From the NCBI GenBank assembly GCA_022072165.1, contig JAJVIF010000001.1:1692575-1756574 (forward strand): 64,000 nucleotides of DNA, written 5' to 3'. Every line of letters starts with the position of its first letter. Position 1 is the stretch's first letter. This document shows, in pieces, positions 53,027 to 60,956 of this stretch. The notes under the pieces are model-generated. The model was not told the DNA's origin, did not search any database, and saw nothing but the letters and a program-made list of their open reading frames with translations. The DNA comes from a bacterium. GTDB taxonomy: Bacteria > JAJVIF01. The translations under genes were made by a program, and so were the position numbers.

Positions 53027-53983
53027 ATGTCCGTCTCCACCGTCACACTCCACCTGCAGGCTGCCAGCCTGGCCATTCATTGGCCCCGAGAAGCGCAGAC
53101 CCAGGATCCCGGCAGCATTATTCCCGTCAGGATCGTCCGGTCGCTGGCGGAAGGCGACACCCCGGACCTGACCCCCATCGCCATCGAAGTGGAAGGCGCC
53201 ACCCTCGCCCCCGCCCCAGGGATGGGGAGCAACTGGCAGGTCTGGGAGCGCAAGGCCGATGGCCACCGGCTCGTCCGGCTCCAGGGGATGGCCAGCGGAT
53301 CGAGCATTACCCTTCAGGTGGTCCCCGATCCCGAAGAAAAGGCCGTCAGGCTCCATGCCCGGTGGGGTGCCCTGAGCAATGAAACCGGCGTCCCGCTTCA
53401 GCAAGGATTCAAGCAATCCCTGCGCGAGACCTTCGAGAGCATCATCTACGCCTTCTTCATTGCGATCGTCCTCCGGACCTTCCTCTTCCAGGCGTTCTAC
53501 ATCCCTTCCGCTTCCATGGAGCCGACCCTGGTGGAGCGGGATCGCCTGGTCGCCAACAAATTCATCTATCACTTCTCCGAGCCCCAAACCCAGGACATCA
53601 TCATTTTCCGGGTCTACACCAACAAGCGGACTGGGGCGCAGCGACTCTCCCGGCCAGCGGACACTGTGGCGCACAACTGGGAAGTCAAGGACTACATCAA
53701 GCGGGTCATTGCCCGTCCGAATCAGTACATCATGATTCGCGATGGCCAGGTCTATGTCGACAACCAGCCGCTGGACGAGTCGGCGTATCTCACCGATGAA
53801 GCCCGCCTCGGCATGGCCGACATGGACCCGGTCTATATCCCGCCGGGGTACTACTTCGTCATGGGCGACAACCGGGGGAACTCCAAGGACAGCCGCTGGA
53901 TTGGCCCTGTCCCAGAAGAAAGCGTAGTCGGGAAAGCCCATTTCATCTTTTGGCCCATGGATCATGTGACGTGGCTCCGGTAG
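53027..53983 (+). CDS. lepB: Signal peptidase I with N-terminal extension
   Basis: The 318-residue membrane protease removes Sec signal peptides. The catalytic Ser163 is in PSASMEPTL, Lys225 in YIKRVIARP, and GDNRGNSKDSR with the later motif SVVGKAHFIFWP completes the family set. The membrane helix is ~139-160 (IIYAFFIAIVLRTFLFQAF). The ~130 residues before it are unusual for LepB and form a small beta-rich cytoplasmic region of unknown function. The gene overlaps rnhB by 13 nt. Confidence 0.96.
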   Translation: MSVSTVTLHLQAASLAIHWPREAQTQDPGSIIPVRIVRSLAEGDTPDLTPIAIEVEGATLAPAPGMGSNWQVWERKADGHRLVRLQGMASGSSITLQVVPDPEEKAVRLHARWGALSNETGVPLQQGFKQSLRETFESIIYAFFIAIVLRTFLFQAFYIPSASMEPTLVERDRLVANKFIYHFSEPQTQDIIIFRVYTNKRTGAQRLSRPADTVAHNWEVKDYIKRVIARPNQYIMIRDGQVYVDNQPLDESAYLTDEARLGMADMDPVYIPPGYYFVMGDNRGNSKDSRWIGPVPEESVVGKAHFIFWPMDHVTWLR

Positions 53984-54609
53984 CCCGTCGCTGGACCGCC
54001 CTCCGCGATTTCGATGCGACCCTGGTGGCCCCGGGCACCCTCTGTGGAGTCGATGAAGTCGGACGCGGGCCCCTGGCAGGTCCTGTCGTAGCTGCCGCCG
54101 TGATCCTGCATCCGGACGCGACCCTCGAAGGGCTCGGCGACTCCAAGCAGCTCTCCCATCAGCAACGCGAAGCTCTTTTTCCCCGCATTTGTCAGCAGTC
54201 GCTGGCCCTCGGCATTGCGTGGATCGATCCGGGGACTATCGACCAGATCAACATCCTCCGGGCAGCCCTCCTGGCGATGGAACGGGCGATTGCGCGCCTC
54301 AGGCAGGCACCAGCCCTGGTGCTGGTTGATGGCAATCAGCGACTCCCCCGGTATCGCGGCCCTCAGCAGTCGGTGATCAAAGGAGACTCCCAGAGCGCCG
54401 CTATTGCTGCCGCCGCGATCATTGCGAAGGTGCTCCGGGATCGCTACATGACCACCCTCGACCTCCGGCATCCGGCCTATGGCTTCGCTGGTCACAAGGG
54501 GTACTACGCCCCGCAGCAAATTGACGCCCTCCGGACGCTGGGTCCTTCGCCGCATCACCGGGCTTCCTTTCAGCCCCGGGTCCTCCGCGAACCCGCGTTT
54601 CCCTTCTGA
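53971..54609 (+). CDS. rnhB: Ribonuclease HII
   Basis: From GTG 53971 the enzyme has 212 residues, normal length; it degrades the RNA strand of RNA-DNA hybrids. The DEVGRGPLAGPVVAAAVIL block holds the first catalytic Asp/Glu pair, LVLVDGNQ the third acidic residue and KVLRDRYM the last. The start inside lepB suggests coupling; a TTG at 53950 is also possible. lepB-rnhB-yraN is a common conserved order. Confidence 0.96.
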   Translation: MAPVARRWTALRDFDATLVAPGTLCGVDEVGRGPLAGPVVAAAVILHPDATLEGLGDSKQLSHQQREALFPRICQQSLALGIAWIDPGTIDQINILRAALLAMERAIARLRQAPALVLVDGNQRLPRYRGPQQSVIKGDSQSAAIAAAAIIAKVLRDRYMTTLDLRHPAYGFAGHKGYYAPQQIDALRTLGPSPHHRASFQPRVLREPAFPF

Positions 54610-54615
54610 GCCACC

Positions 54616-55026
54616 GTGCGGCACTGGCATCTGCATCCAGATCCGCCCCCTGACCGGACACGCCGGACCCTCGGGCATTGGGGCGAAATGGTGGTCCGGG
54701 ATTTCGCCCTCGCCCAGGGACAAACGCTCCTGGCGGGGCATGTCACCGGCCAGGGCTACGAGCTCGATTGTGTGCTCCAGCAGGGCGACCGGATCGCGAT
54801 CTGCGAAGTGCGGGTGCGTCAGACGCGACGGGGGCCCGCCGCCATCGAGAGCCTCGCGACCCGCAAGCAGGAGGCGCTGCGACGGGGGGCCAGCGCGTGG
54901 CTGGCCGGACTTCCCAGCATTCCACCCGCCTGGCACTTTCATATCGATCTGGTGACCCTGGAACCACACCCCGAGGGTGGCTGGGTACTCACCTGGATTC
55001 CGGATGCTGTCGAGATGGACCGGTAA
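54616..55026 (+). CDS. yraN: YraN/UPF0102-like protein with altered nuclease motif
   Basis: The 136-residue protein starts at GTG 54616, 6 nt after rnhB. GHWGEMVVRDFALAQG matches the start of YraN. In the Holliday-junction-resolvase-like core, the usual GEIDLI reads YELDCV (Asp retained, Gly/Ile changed), and the EVK-x-R motif reads EVRVR, with Arg in place of the catalytic-type Lys. It is therefore either a divergent or an inactive member. Position after rnhB supports the assignment. Confidence 0.82.
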   Translation: MRHWHLHPDPPPDRTRRTLGHWGEMVVRDFALAQGQTLLAGHVTGQGYELDCVLQQGDRIAICEVRVRQTRRGPAAIESLATRKQEALRRGASAWLAGLPSIPPAWHFHIDLVTLEPHPEGGWVLTWIPDAVEMDR

Positions 55027-55041
55027 GCCATGCGGCTGCGC

Positions 55042-55047
55042 TAGAAT
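55042..55047 (+). promoter_or_regulatory. -10 element for the TPR gene
   Basis: TAGAAT in the block GCGCTAGAATCGGC, matching the block at 35236-35244; leader ~40 nt with AAGGGAG well upstream of the ATG. Confidence 0.45.
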
Positions 55048-55094
55048 CGGCCTGTACTCTGTCTCATCACGCCAAGGGAGCATCCTGCACCTCC

Positions 55095-55766
55095 ATGTCG
55101 ACCGTTGCCGAACTGCGCGAGGCGGGCCTCGCGCTCTGCCGCCAGAAAGATTTCTCCGGAGGGGAAGCCAAGCTGAAAGAAGCCCTCACCCTCGCCCCCG
55201 GAGACCCGGACACACTGGAAGCCCTGATCAAGGTTCGGGGCATTCAGAAAGATTACGACGGGGCCCGGAGCTACCTCCAGGACGCCATCAAGGCGGACCC
55301 GACCCAACCGAAGCCCCGGCACACCTTCGGGCTGCTGATGTACAACGCCGCCCGGTACGACGATGCCCGGGAAGTCTTCCGCCAGCTGGTCGAGATGAAC
55401 CCCAAGGATGGCGAAGCCCATTTCCAGCTCGCCAATGTCTACCGCAAAGAGAACAAGGTCGCGGATGCGACCAAGCACTACAACGAAGCGATCTCGGCGA
55501 TCCCGAACCACGCGGCAGCCTTCAACAATCTGGGGATGCTCCAGATGTCGCAGGAACTGGCGTCGGAATCGGTGAGCAACTTCAAGCAGGCTATCGCGCT
55601 GGACCCGAAGAACGTCAACTACAAGATGAACCTCGGCAAAGCCCTGGAAGCCTGTCAGCGCTACCGGGAGGCGGGGTCGCTCTGGGAAGAGATCCTGACC
55701 CTGAACCTGAATCCGGAACAGCAGGACGAAGCCATCACCCGCCTCGCCGCCTGCAAAGAAAAGTAG
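55095..55766 (+). CDS. Soluble TPR protein
   Basis: The 223-residue protein consists almost entirely of five to six tetratricopeptide repeats (for example ARYDDAREVFRQLVEMNP, EAHFQLANVYRKENKVADA and AAFNNLGMLQMSQELASES). No signal peptide or membrane helix is present, unlike the two other TPR genes in the window. ATG 55095 is chosen; upstream in-frame extension runs antisense-like through yraN and is rejected. It lies between yraN and the pseudopilin. The interaction partner is unknown. Confidence 0.88.
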   Translation: MSTVAELREAGLALCRQKDFSGGEAKLKEALTLAPGDPDTLEALIKVRGIQKDYDGARSYLQDAIKADPTQPKPRHTFGLLMYNAARYDDAREVFRQLVEMNPKDGEAHFQLANVYRKENKVADATKHYNEAISAIPNHAAAFNNLGMLQMSQELASESVSNFKQAIALDPKNVNYKMNLGKALEACQRYREAGSLWEEILTLNLNPEQQDEAITRLAACKEK

Positions 55767-55856
55767 CAGCCTCCATTCCCGGCTACCCGGCAGTCCACGC
55801 CGGATAAACGCCCTACGAAACGTCTCCCGCCCCGTATCCAATCGTGGGGGGAGTCG

Positions 55857-55862
55857 TATCAT
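55857..55862 (+). promoter_or_regulatory. Candidate -10 for the pseudopilin gene
   Basis: TATCAT, ~50 nt before the start; AAGGAGG is correctly placed in the leader. Confidence 0.45.
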
Positions 55863-55913
55863 TACAGCGCCCCCCACACCCGCTTCTGCTTCGGACCGCA
55901 AGGAGGCTGTCAG

Positions 55914-57053
55914 GTGATGCGACCCAACCGCGCCTTTACCCTTATTGAACTGCTGGTGGTCATCACGATCATCGGGATCCTCGCTGCCATCGCCCTGCCG
56001 AACTATGTCAAGGCGAAGGACAAAGCGAAGGAAGTCCAGGCCAAGAGCAGCGTCCATGCGATCCAGGTCGCGCTGGAGCGATACCAGACCGATCAGGAGC
56101 AGTACCCCCTCTTTCTGATCGGCGGCAATGCGGAAGGCTGGCGGGTCTGGCATCAGCGCTATGACGAAGCCAATCCCGATCCCCTCCTCCCGGCGAACAA
56201 GTGGGTCATGGATCCCCTCATCTTCGGGGGCTACATTGAGTCTTACCCGACGAATCCATTTGTCGACAACGGCAGCGCTGTGATCTCTTCCACCGGAGTC
56301 GCTACCGGGCCCGGAGGCTCCCATCAGCCCGGCGATGGCGATCCCCGCTTCGGATTCCGCGGCAACATCATGGGTAACGGCCTCGATGCCCCCATGGTCT
56401 ATCGTCGCAATCTCTCCGGTGAAGACAACAAGGCCGAGAGCAACGTGGTGGAAACCCGTAGGACCCTCCTGACCACTACCAACAACAATCCCCTCGCCCT
56501 CGGCTTCCCGGACTGGGAGCAGCGGGGGAGTCACTGGAACATGGGGGGACGCCGGCAGAAGAAGACCATCAATGGGCAGCAGACCATCACCACAGTCACC
56601 ACGCACTGGCCGGGCAATTTCTTCTATCGCGGCTTCCCCGAGCGCTTCGCCATCCGCAAAGGCTGGACCATCGATGAGCCGAACTGGTATCACCACACGG
56701 AAGTCAGCCGCTACATGCTCGGGCTCTATGGCGCCTACACCAGCGAGGGGGCCGATGCCATCCGCCTGGAGCAGTCCTGCAATACCTGCCCCGACCAGGG
56801 GGATCAGGGCCTCCGCTACCAGCTCCCGAGCCCCTTTGACAACTACCTTTTCTACCTGAGCTGGATGCCCCTCCACGACCGCAAAGGCGGGATGCCGGAA
56901 GTGGCGGGGGGCGGCAGTGAAATCAAAGGGCCCTGGCTGCCGTATGACGGTTCCGAGGAGTATCGCGGTGCGTTCATCTACGGCGCTCCCGACGGTCACA
57001 ACGACGGCATCGTGCTGGTGCTGACCCCCGGCGAAGAGGTCCAGGCCTACTAG
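55914..57053 (+). CDS. Large type II secretion/type IV pilus-like pseudopilin
   Basis: The 379-residue protein has a class III signal (NRAFTLIELLVVITIIGILA): short positive leader, cleavage before Phe with Glu at +5, then the hydrophobic helix. At ~30-60 a charged helix follows (VKAKDKAKEVQAKSSVHAIQ), as in PulG-type pseudopilins. The C-terminal ~300 residues are much larger than usual (~100-150) and contain CNTCPD, a possible disulfide pair. AAGGAGG lies 7 nt before GTG 55914 and 10 nt before ATG 55917; either may be used. No prepilin peptidase or secretion ATPase is in the window. Confidence 0.93.
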   Translation: MMRPNRAFTLIELLVVITIIGILAAIALPNYVKAKDKAKEVQAKSSVHAIQVALERYQTDQEQYPLFLIGGNAEGWRVWHQRYDEANPDPLLPANKWVMDPLIFGGYIESYPTNPFVDNGSAVISSTGVATGPGGSHQPGDGDPRFGFRGNIMGNGLDAPMVYRRNLSGEDNKAESNVVETRRTLLTTTNNNPLALGFPDWEQRGSHWNMGGRRQKKTINGQQTITTVTTHWPGNFFYRGFPERFAIRKGWTIDEPNWYHHTEVSRYMLGLYGAYTSEGADAIRLEQSCNTCPDQGDQGLRYQLPSPFDNYLFYLSWMPLHDRKGGMPEVAGGGSEIKGPWLPYDGSEEYRGAFIYGAPDGHNDGIVLVLTPGEEVQAY

Positions 57054-57637
57054 CCTGCGCCGCCGCCCCCGGCCTTCCCCTGCCAGGGGATGTCCGCGAT
57101 GCCCCGCTGGTGGTTATGCGCCCGGGCCATGATGAACAGCAGGTCGGAGAGCCGATTGAGATAGACCAGGACCTGGTCGCTCACCGGTTCTTCCCGACGC
57201 AGGGCGACCACCAGTCGTTCGGCGCGACGCGCCACGGTCCGCGCAATATGCAGTTGCGCCGCGAGCAGGGTTCCCCCCGGCAGCACAAAATACTGAAACG
57301 GTCCCACCAGATCTTCCAGCGGATCGATCTGCGACTCCAGCCACGCGACCCGTCCGGCATCAATCCGCAGATAGTTGATCCGGTCGGCATCCAGCCCCGC
57401 GCTTTCCGGCGCAGCGAGATCTGACCCAATGACAAACAGATCGTCCTGCAGGGCGGGGAGCAGCTCCGGAAAGACCGCCGGAGCATCGGCAGCATCCAGG
57501 GTCCGGCAGACTCCGAGGACCGAGTTCAGTTCATCCACCGTGCCGTAGGCTTCAATGCGCAGATGGTCCTTGGGGAGCCGTCCGCCGCCGATGAGGGAAG
57601 TGTCGCCCTGGTCGCCGCCGCGTGTGTAGATCCGCAT
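57050..57637 (-). CDS. pduO: Corrinoid adenosyltransferase, PduO type
   Basis: The 195-residue enzyme transfers the 5'-deoxyadenosyl group of ATP to cob(I)alamin. The ATP-binding N-terminus is YTRGGDQGDTSL (4-15), followed by EAYGTVDELNS and FVLPGG. The conserved ARTVARRAER and YLNRLSDLLFIMAR complete the PduO/MMAB pattern, distinct from CobA/BtuR. The ATG lies exactly 6 nt after TAGGAT. The Gly-rich end (GKAGGGGAG) overlaps the convergent pseudopilin gene by 4 nt. Confidence 0.95.
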   Translation of the reverse strand: MRIYTRGGDQGDTSLIGGGRLPKDHLRIEAYGTVDELNSVLGVCRTLDAADAPAVFPELLPALQDDLFVIGSDLAAPESAGLDADRINYLRIDAGRVAWLESQIDPLEDLVGPFQYFVLPGGTLLAAQLHIARTVARRAERLVVALRREEPVSDQVLVYLNRLSDLLFIMARAHNHQRGIADIPWQGKAGGGGAG

Positions 57638-57643
57638 ACCGGC

Positions 57644-57649
57644 ATCCTA
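57644..57649 (-). promoter_or_regulatory. -10 element, leaderless context, for the adenosyltransferase
   Basis: TAGGAT on the minus strand with exactly 6 nt to ATG 57637. Confidence 0.5.
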
Positions 57650-57739
57650 ACAGCACGCTTCCACACGAGTCATGGACCCATCGGGAGTCCTGCAGTCCAG
57701 CAGATTCAAACGGCCGTGGGATACTTGCCGGGCTGGACC

Positions 57740-58849
57740 ATGACGCCGTCACCTGCCCCATCCCTCACCATCGGCACCTGTGCGCCGCTCGCGGGCACCC
57801 TCGCCCGGGGACTCTTGCCTGTCGGACATCCCCCAGGACGCCCCCAGCTCTATGTGCCGGTCCAGATCGCCCGGGGTCTCCAGGCGGGTCCCGTCCTGCT
57901 CCTCCTGTCGGCGGTCCACGGCGACGAAGTCACCGGGATTGAAGTCATTCGCCAGATCATGCGATCGCTGCCGCTGTCCCAGCTACATGGTGCGGTAGTC
58001 GCGCTGCCCATCACCAATCCGCCAGCGTTCCGGGCCGGGCAACGCCTTTCGCCGGACGATCAGCGCGACCTCAATCGTTCCTTCCCCGGACTCCGCGATG
58101 GGGTCCTGATCGATCAGCTGGCCTGGCATCTCTTCGAGGATGTCCTGCGCCAGGTCGATGTCGTGATCGATCTGCACGATGCCGGGCGCTTCAACCAGCT
58201 CTATCCCCATTGCCGGATTCCGACCGGGGCGAGTCCCGCCTTACTGGAACTGGCCCGCGCCTTTGGGACCGAAGCGCTACTGGAACGCTCCGGGGCGAGC
58301 GGGATGCTGGCCATTGAAGCCGACCGGATTCTCCGGCTCCCGGTGCTGACCATCGAACTGGGGGGCGGCGGTTCCCTCGATCCCGCGATCGTGGCGGTGG
58401 GGACCTCCGGGGTCACAAATGTGCTCTATCACCTGGGGATGCTGCCGGGCGAAACGTCCAGACCCGCCACGCAGTTCCTGTTGCGCGAGCAGAGCGGCCT
58501 CCCGGCCCCTCTGGGCGGGCTGCTGCATCTCCCCCATGCCACCGGGACTCCCCTCAGGCGGGGCGAACTGGTCGCACTAATCACAGATCCCTTTTCCGGT
58601 CGCGAAGAAGCGGTCCTCGCTCCGCAGGATGGCGTCCTGTTTGGCCGACGCTGCTCCGGGCGGGTCGAGGAGGGGGAATCCCTGGGAAGCCTCATCGGCT
58701 TTCAGTCGGATCGACGCTGGGGCGCCCTCCCGCTGGCAGGTCAACTCTTCGACAACCAGCACCACGCAGGTCCCCTCACGCCCGCCCATGTGCGGGAAGC
58801 GATGGCCGGTCGCTTCTCTCCGGAGTGGCACCGTCAGGCTGCCGAGTAG
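57740..58849 (+). CDS. AspA/AstE-type zinc amidohydrolase
   Basis: From ATG 57740 the protein has 369 residues; the longer in-frame start at 57563 would run through the divergent adenosyltransferase promoter and is rejected. Zinc ligands are His60 and Glu63 (AVHGDEVTG) and His146 (DLHDAGR), with DLNRSFPG (110-117) as in succinylglutamate desuccinylase/aspartoacylase-like carboxypeptidases. The C-terminal part includes a beta-barrel (PLRRGELVALI). Substrate is unknown: an N-acyl amino acid or peptide is likely. It is followed 12 nt later by an aldehyde dehydrogenase. Confidence 0.88.
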   Translation: MTPSPAPSLTIGTCAPLAGTLARGLLPVGHPPGRPQLYVPVQIARGLQAGPVLLLLSAVHGDEVTGIEVIRQIMRSLPLSQLHGAVVALPITNPPAFRAGQRLSPDDQRDLNRSFPGLRDGVLIDQLAWHLFEDVLRQVDVVIDLHDAGRFNQLYPHCRIPTGASPALLELARAFGTEALLERSGASGMLAIEADRILRLPVLTIELGGGGSLDPAIVAVGTSGVTNVLYHLGMLPGETSRPATQFLLREQSGLPAPLGGLLHLPHATGTPLRRGELVALITDPFSGREEAVLAPQDGVLFGRRCSGRVEEGESLGSLIGFQSDRRWGALPLAGQLFDNQHHAGPLTPAHVREAMAGRFSPEWHRQAAE

Positions 58850-58854
58850 ACAAT
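58849..58854 (+). promoter_or_regulatory. -10 element, leaderless context, for the aldehyde dehydrogenase
   Basis: GACAAT overlaps the end of the preceding stop codon and ends 7 nt before ATG 58862. Confidence 0.45.
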
Positions 58855-58861
58855 CCCCGGC

Positions 58862-60289
58862 ATGACCTCGCCTCCACTCCCCCTGCTGGTCGATGGGACG
58901 CTCCGCACCACCGACACCACCCTCACCTTGCGATCCCCCTGGGATGGGGCGACTGTCGGCACGGCTGCACTGGCGGGAGCTGCTGAAATCGAACAGGCCT
59001 GCGAAGCGGCGCAGCGGATTGCTCCGATCCTGGCAGCGCAAGCCGCCTGCGACCGTTCCCAGCTCCTGCAGCGTCTGCGTGATCTGGTCGCCCGGGAGGC
59101 CGAGGCGTTAACTGCGGCGATCGTGGCGGAAGCCGGGAAGCCCGTGCCGTACGCCCGGGGCGAGGTCGAGCGTGCCCAGCAGACCCTCCAGGCCGCCACC
59201 GAAGCGGCAAATCAACTCACCGGTGACATGGTCCCTCTCGACTGGAGTCCCGCCGGTGCCGGGACCCTCGCCTTTACGCGACCTGTCCCGGTGGGGCCGG
59301 TCCTGGGCATCAGCCCCTTCAACTTTCCCCTGAATCTGATGCTCCACAAGATCGCCCCCGCCATCGCCGCCGGCTGCCCGATAGTCCACAAGCCCGCCAG
59401 CAGTGTCTCCGGTGTCGCCCTTCGATTCGCAGCGCTGGTGGCCGAAGCGGGCGCACTGCCGGGGCAGGTCCAGATTCTCCCGATGCCGGCCACCGATGCT
59501 GCCCACCTCGCCGTACAGGGACCCTTCGCGGCGGTGTCCTTTACTGGCTCGCCGGAAGTCGGCTGGGGGCTGAAAGCCACCGCTGGCCACCGGCGAGTGA
59601 CCCTCGAACTCGGCGGCAACGCGGCCGCCATCCTCGCGCCGGACGCCACCATCGACTCCGCGCTCCCTTCTCTGGTGACGGCAGCCTTTGCCTATGCCGG
59701 ACAGGTCTGCATCTCGCTCCAGCGGCTCTTTGTCCATCGCGACCATTACGCCGCAGTCCGGCAGCAACTCATCGCGCTGACTTCCCAGGTGCCGACAGGT
59801 GATCCTCACGATCCCGCGACTGTGGTAGGGCCACTCATCACCGCTGGGGATGCTGACCGGATTGAGTCCTGGATCGCCGAGGCGGTGGCCGCGGGAGCGA
59901 CCACACTGGTGCCGGCACGTCGCCTCAATGCCCAGACCCTGACACCAGCCCTCCTGGAAGGGGTCCCGTCGGAGTTGCCGCTCTCTGCCGAGGAAGTCTT
60001 CGGACCGGTCCTGCTCCTGGAGGAGTACGACACTATCGAGGAGGCGTTCGCCCGGGTCAACGCGAGTCGCTATGGACTGCAGGCGTCGGTCTACACCCAC
60101 GATTGGCGCATCATGCAGCAGGCCCATGCGACCCTCGAAGTGGGAGGCGTGATGATCAATCTGCCACCGAATTTCCGCATCGACTCCATGCCCTATGGTG
60201 GGGTCAAACGCTCCGGCTTTGGGCGCGAGGGGATCGCTTCGGCCATCGCCGAGTACACCGAACCCCGCCTCTGTGTCATCCGGGCTTAA
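58862..60289 (+). CDS. NAD(P)-dependent aldehyde dehydrogenase
   Basis: The 475-residue enzyme oxidises an aldehyde to an acid. SPFNFPLNLMLHKIAPA (with Asn154), VHKPASS (Lys177), FTGSPEVGW, the Glu249 of LELGG and catalytic Cys283 (AGQVCISLQR) are all present, so it looks active. EEVFGPVLLLEEYD is the late family motif. The closest groups are lactaldehyde/glyceraldehyde-3-phosphate (GapN-like) dehydrogenases; the substrate cannot be fixed. The gene follows the zinc hydrolase by 12 nt but probably has its own start signal. Its end overlaps the convergent EVE gene by 4 nt. Confidence 0.95.
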   Translation: MTSPPLPLLVDGTLRTTDTTLTLRSPWDGATVGTAALAGAAEIEQACEAAQRIAPILAAQAACDRSQLLQRLRDLVAREAEALTAAIVAEAGKPVPYARGEVERAQQTLQAATEAANQLTGDMVPLDWSPAGAGTLAFTRPVPVGPVLGISPFNFPLNLMLHKIAPAIAAGCPIVHKPASSVSGVALRFAALVAEAGALPGQVQILPMPATDAAHLAVQGPFAAVSFTGSPEVGWGLKATAGHRRVTLELGGNAAAILAPDATIDSALPSLVTAAFAYAGQVCISLQRLFVHRDHYAAVRQQLIALTSQVPTGDPHDPATVVGPLITAGDADRIESWIAEAVAAGATTLVPARRLNAQTLTPALLEGVPSELPLSAEEVFGPVLLLEEYDTIEEAFARVNASRYGLQASVYTHDWRIMQQAHATLEVGGVMINLPPNFRIDSMPYGGVKRSGFGREGIASAIAEYTEPRLCVIRA

Positions 60290-60774
60290 CTCCCGATGAG
60301 CGCTTTCGCCTCTTCGGGGAGCTTGTCACCACCGATACGTCCGGGGAACCGGGCCAGCAGCTTCTTCGCCTGGGACTCACTGATCGCATAATTGAAAGCG
60401 CCGGGCTCTTCGGTCAGACAAGGAAGCGCGGCGAGTTCCGGGTCATCGCTCAGATGCCCCCGCATCAGCGGCTGTTCGTGAATCTTGGTCACATACTCAA
60501 TCCAGACCCAGGTGGTGTTGTCGAGGACGATGTCTTCATCGAGCCAGAACGATTGCACTTCCCCGGAGGGGTACTCGAAGTCGCCGGGCGCCTCCAGAAT
60601 CCGCCCCAGGGCATAAACGCCTTCGTTCGCCCCAACCATGCCGAAGAAGACCCAGTCGCCCGGCTTGAGTTCATCCCGATGACCAGTAACTGGCCACGGC
60701 TCCCTGTTGAGGAACGCCAGCGAAGCTGACAGCAGATACTGATTGGGATGAGTCTGGAAGAGCCAGAAGGACAT
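60286..60774 (-). CDS. EVE (PUA-like) domain protein
   Basis: The 162-residue protein begins MSFWLFQTHPNQY, and GDWVFFGMVGANEGVYALG gives the EVE core; PLMRGHLSDDPEL and AFNYAISESQAKKLL complete the domain. EVE domains resemble YTH/PUA folds and are thought to bind modified bases. Start 60774 is chosen from the domain start; no ribosome-binding site is clear. It is isolated from the solitary DNA methyltransferase by ~7 kb, so a link between them would be speculative. Confidence 0.85.
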   Translation of the reverse strand: MSFWLFQTHPNQYLLSASLAFLNREPWPVTGHRDELKPGDWVFFGMVGANEGVYALGRILEAPGDFEYPSGEVQSFWLDEDIVLDNTTWVWIEYVTKIHEQPLMRGHLSDDPELAALPCLTEEPGAFNYAISESQAKKLLARFPGRIGGDKLPEEAKALIGS

Positions 60775-60837
60775 AGGTCTGCTTTCAGGGCCACTACTGG
60801 CCGGTAGAGTGCGCTGCAAGGCAGCATCCGGACCGGG

Positions 60838-60843
60838 ATTGTA
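60838..60843 (-). promoter_or_regulatory. Candidate -10 for the EVE gene
   Basis: TACAAT on the minus strand in GGCTACAATCCCGG; leader ~55 nt. Confidence 0.45.
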
Positions 60844-60891
60844 GCCCGCTGACGCCCCGTATGGGGGTCACAATCAACGAACACCACTGGA

Positions 60892-60900
60892 TGCTATGTC
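60892..60900 (+). promoter_or_regulatory. Extended -10 for the PP2C phosphatase
   Basis: TGC followed by TATGTC; leader ~50 nt including GAGGTG before ATG 60957. Confidence 0.4.
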
Positions 60901-60956
60901 AGTAGCCCCTCATCCCCTGAGGGGACCCGGTGTCCTGCGCACGAGGTGGGCACTTC

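Noticed and set aside
55041-56999. 652-codon minus-strand open frame opposite the TPR and pseudopilin genes
   Set aside because: It crosses two well-supported plus-strand genes and their promoter region.
60286-60774. Link between the EVE-domain protein and the solitary DNA methyltransferase as a defence system
   Set aside because: They are ~7 kb apart on opposite strands with housekeeping genes between; nothing in the sequence connects them.
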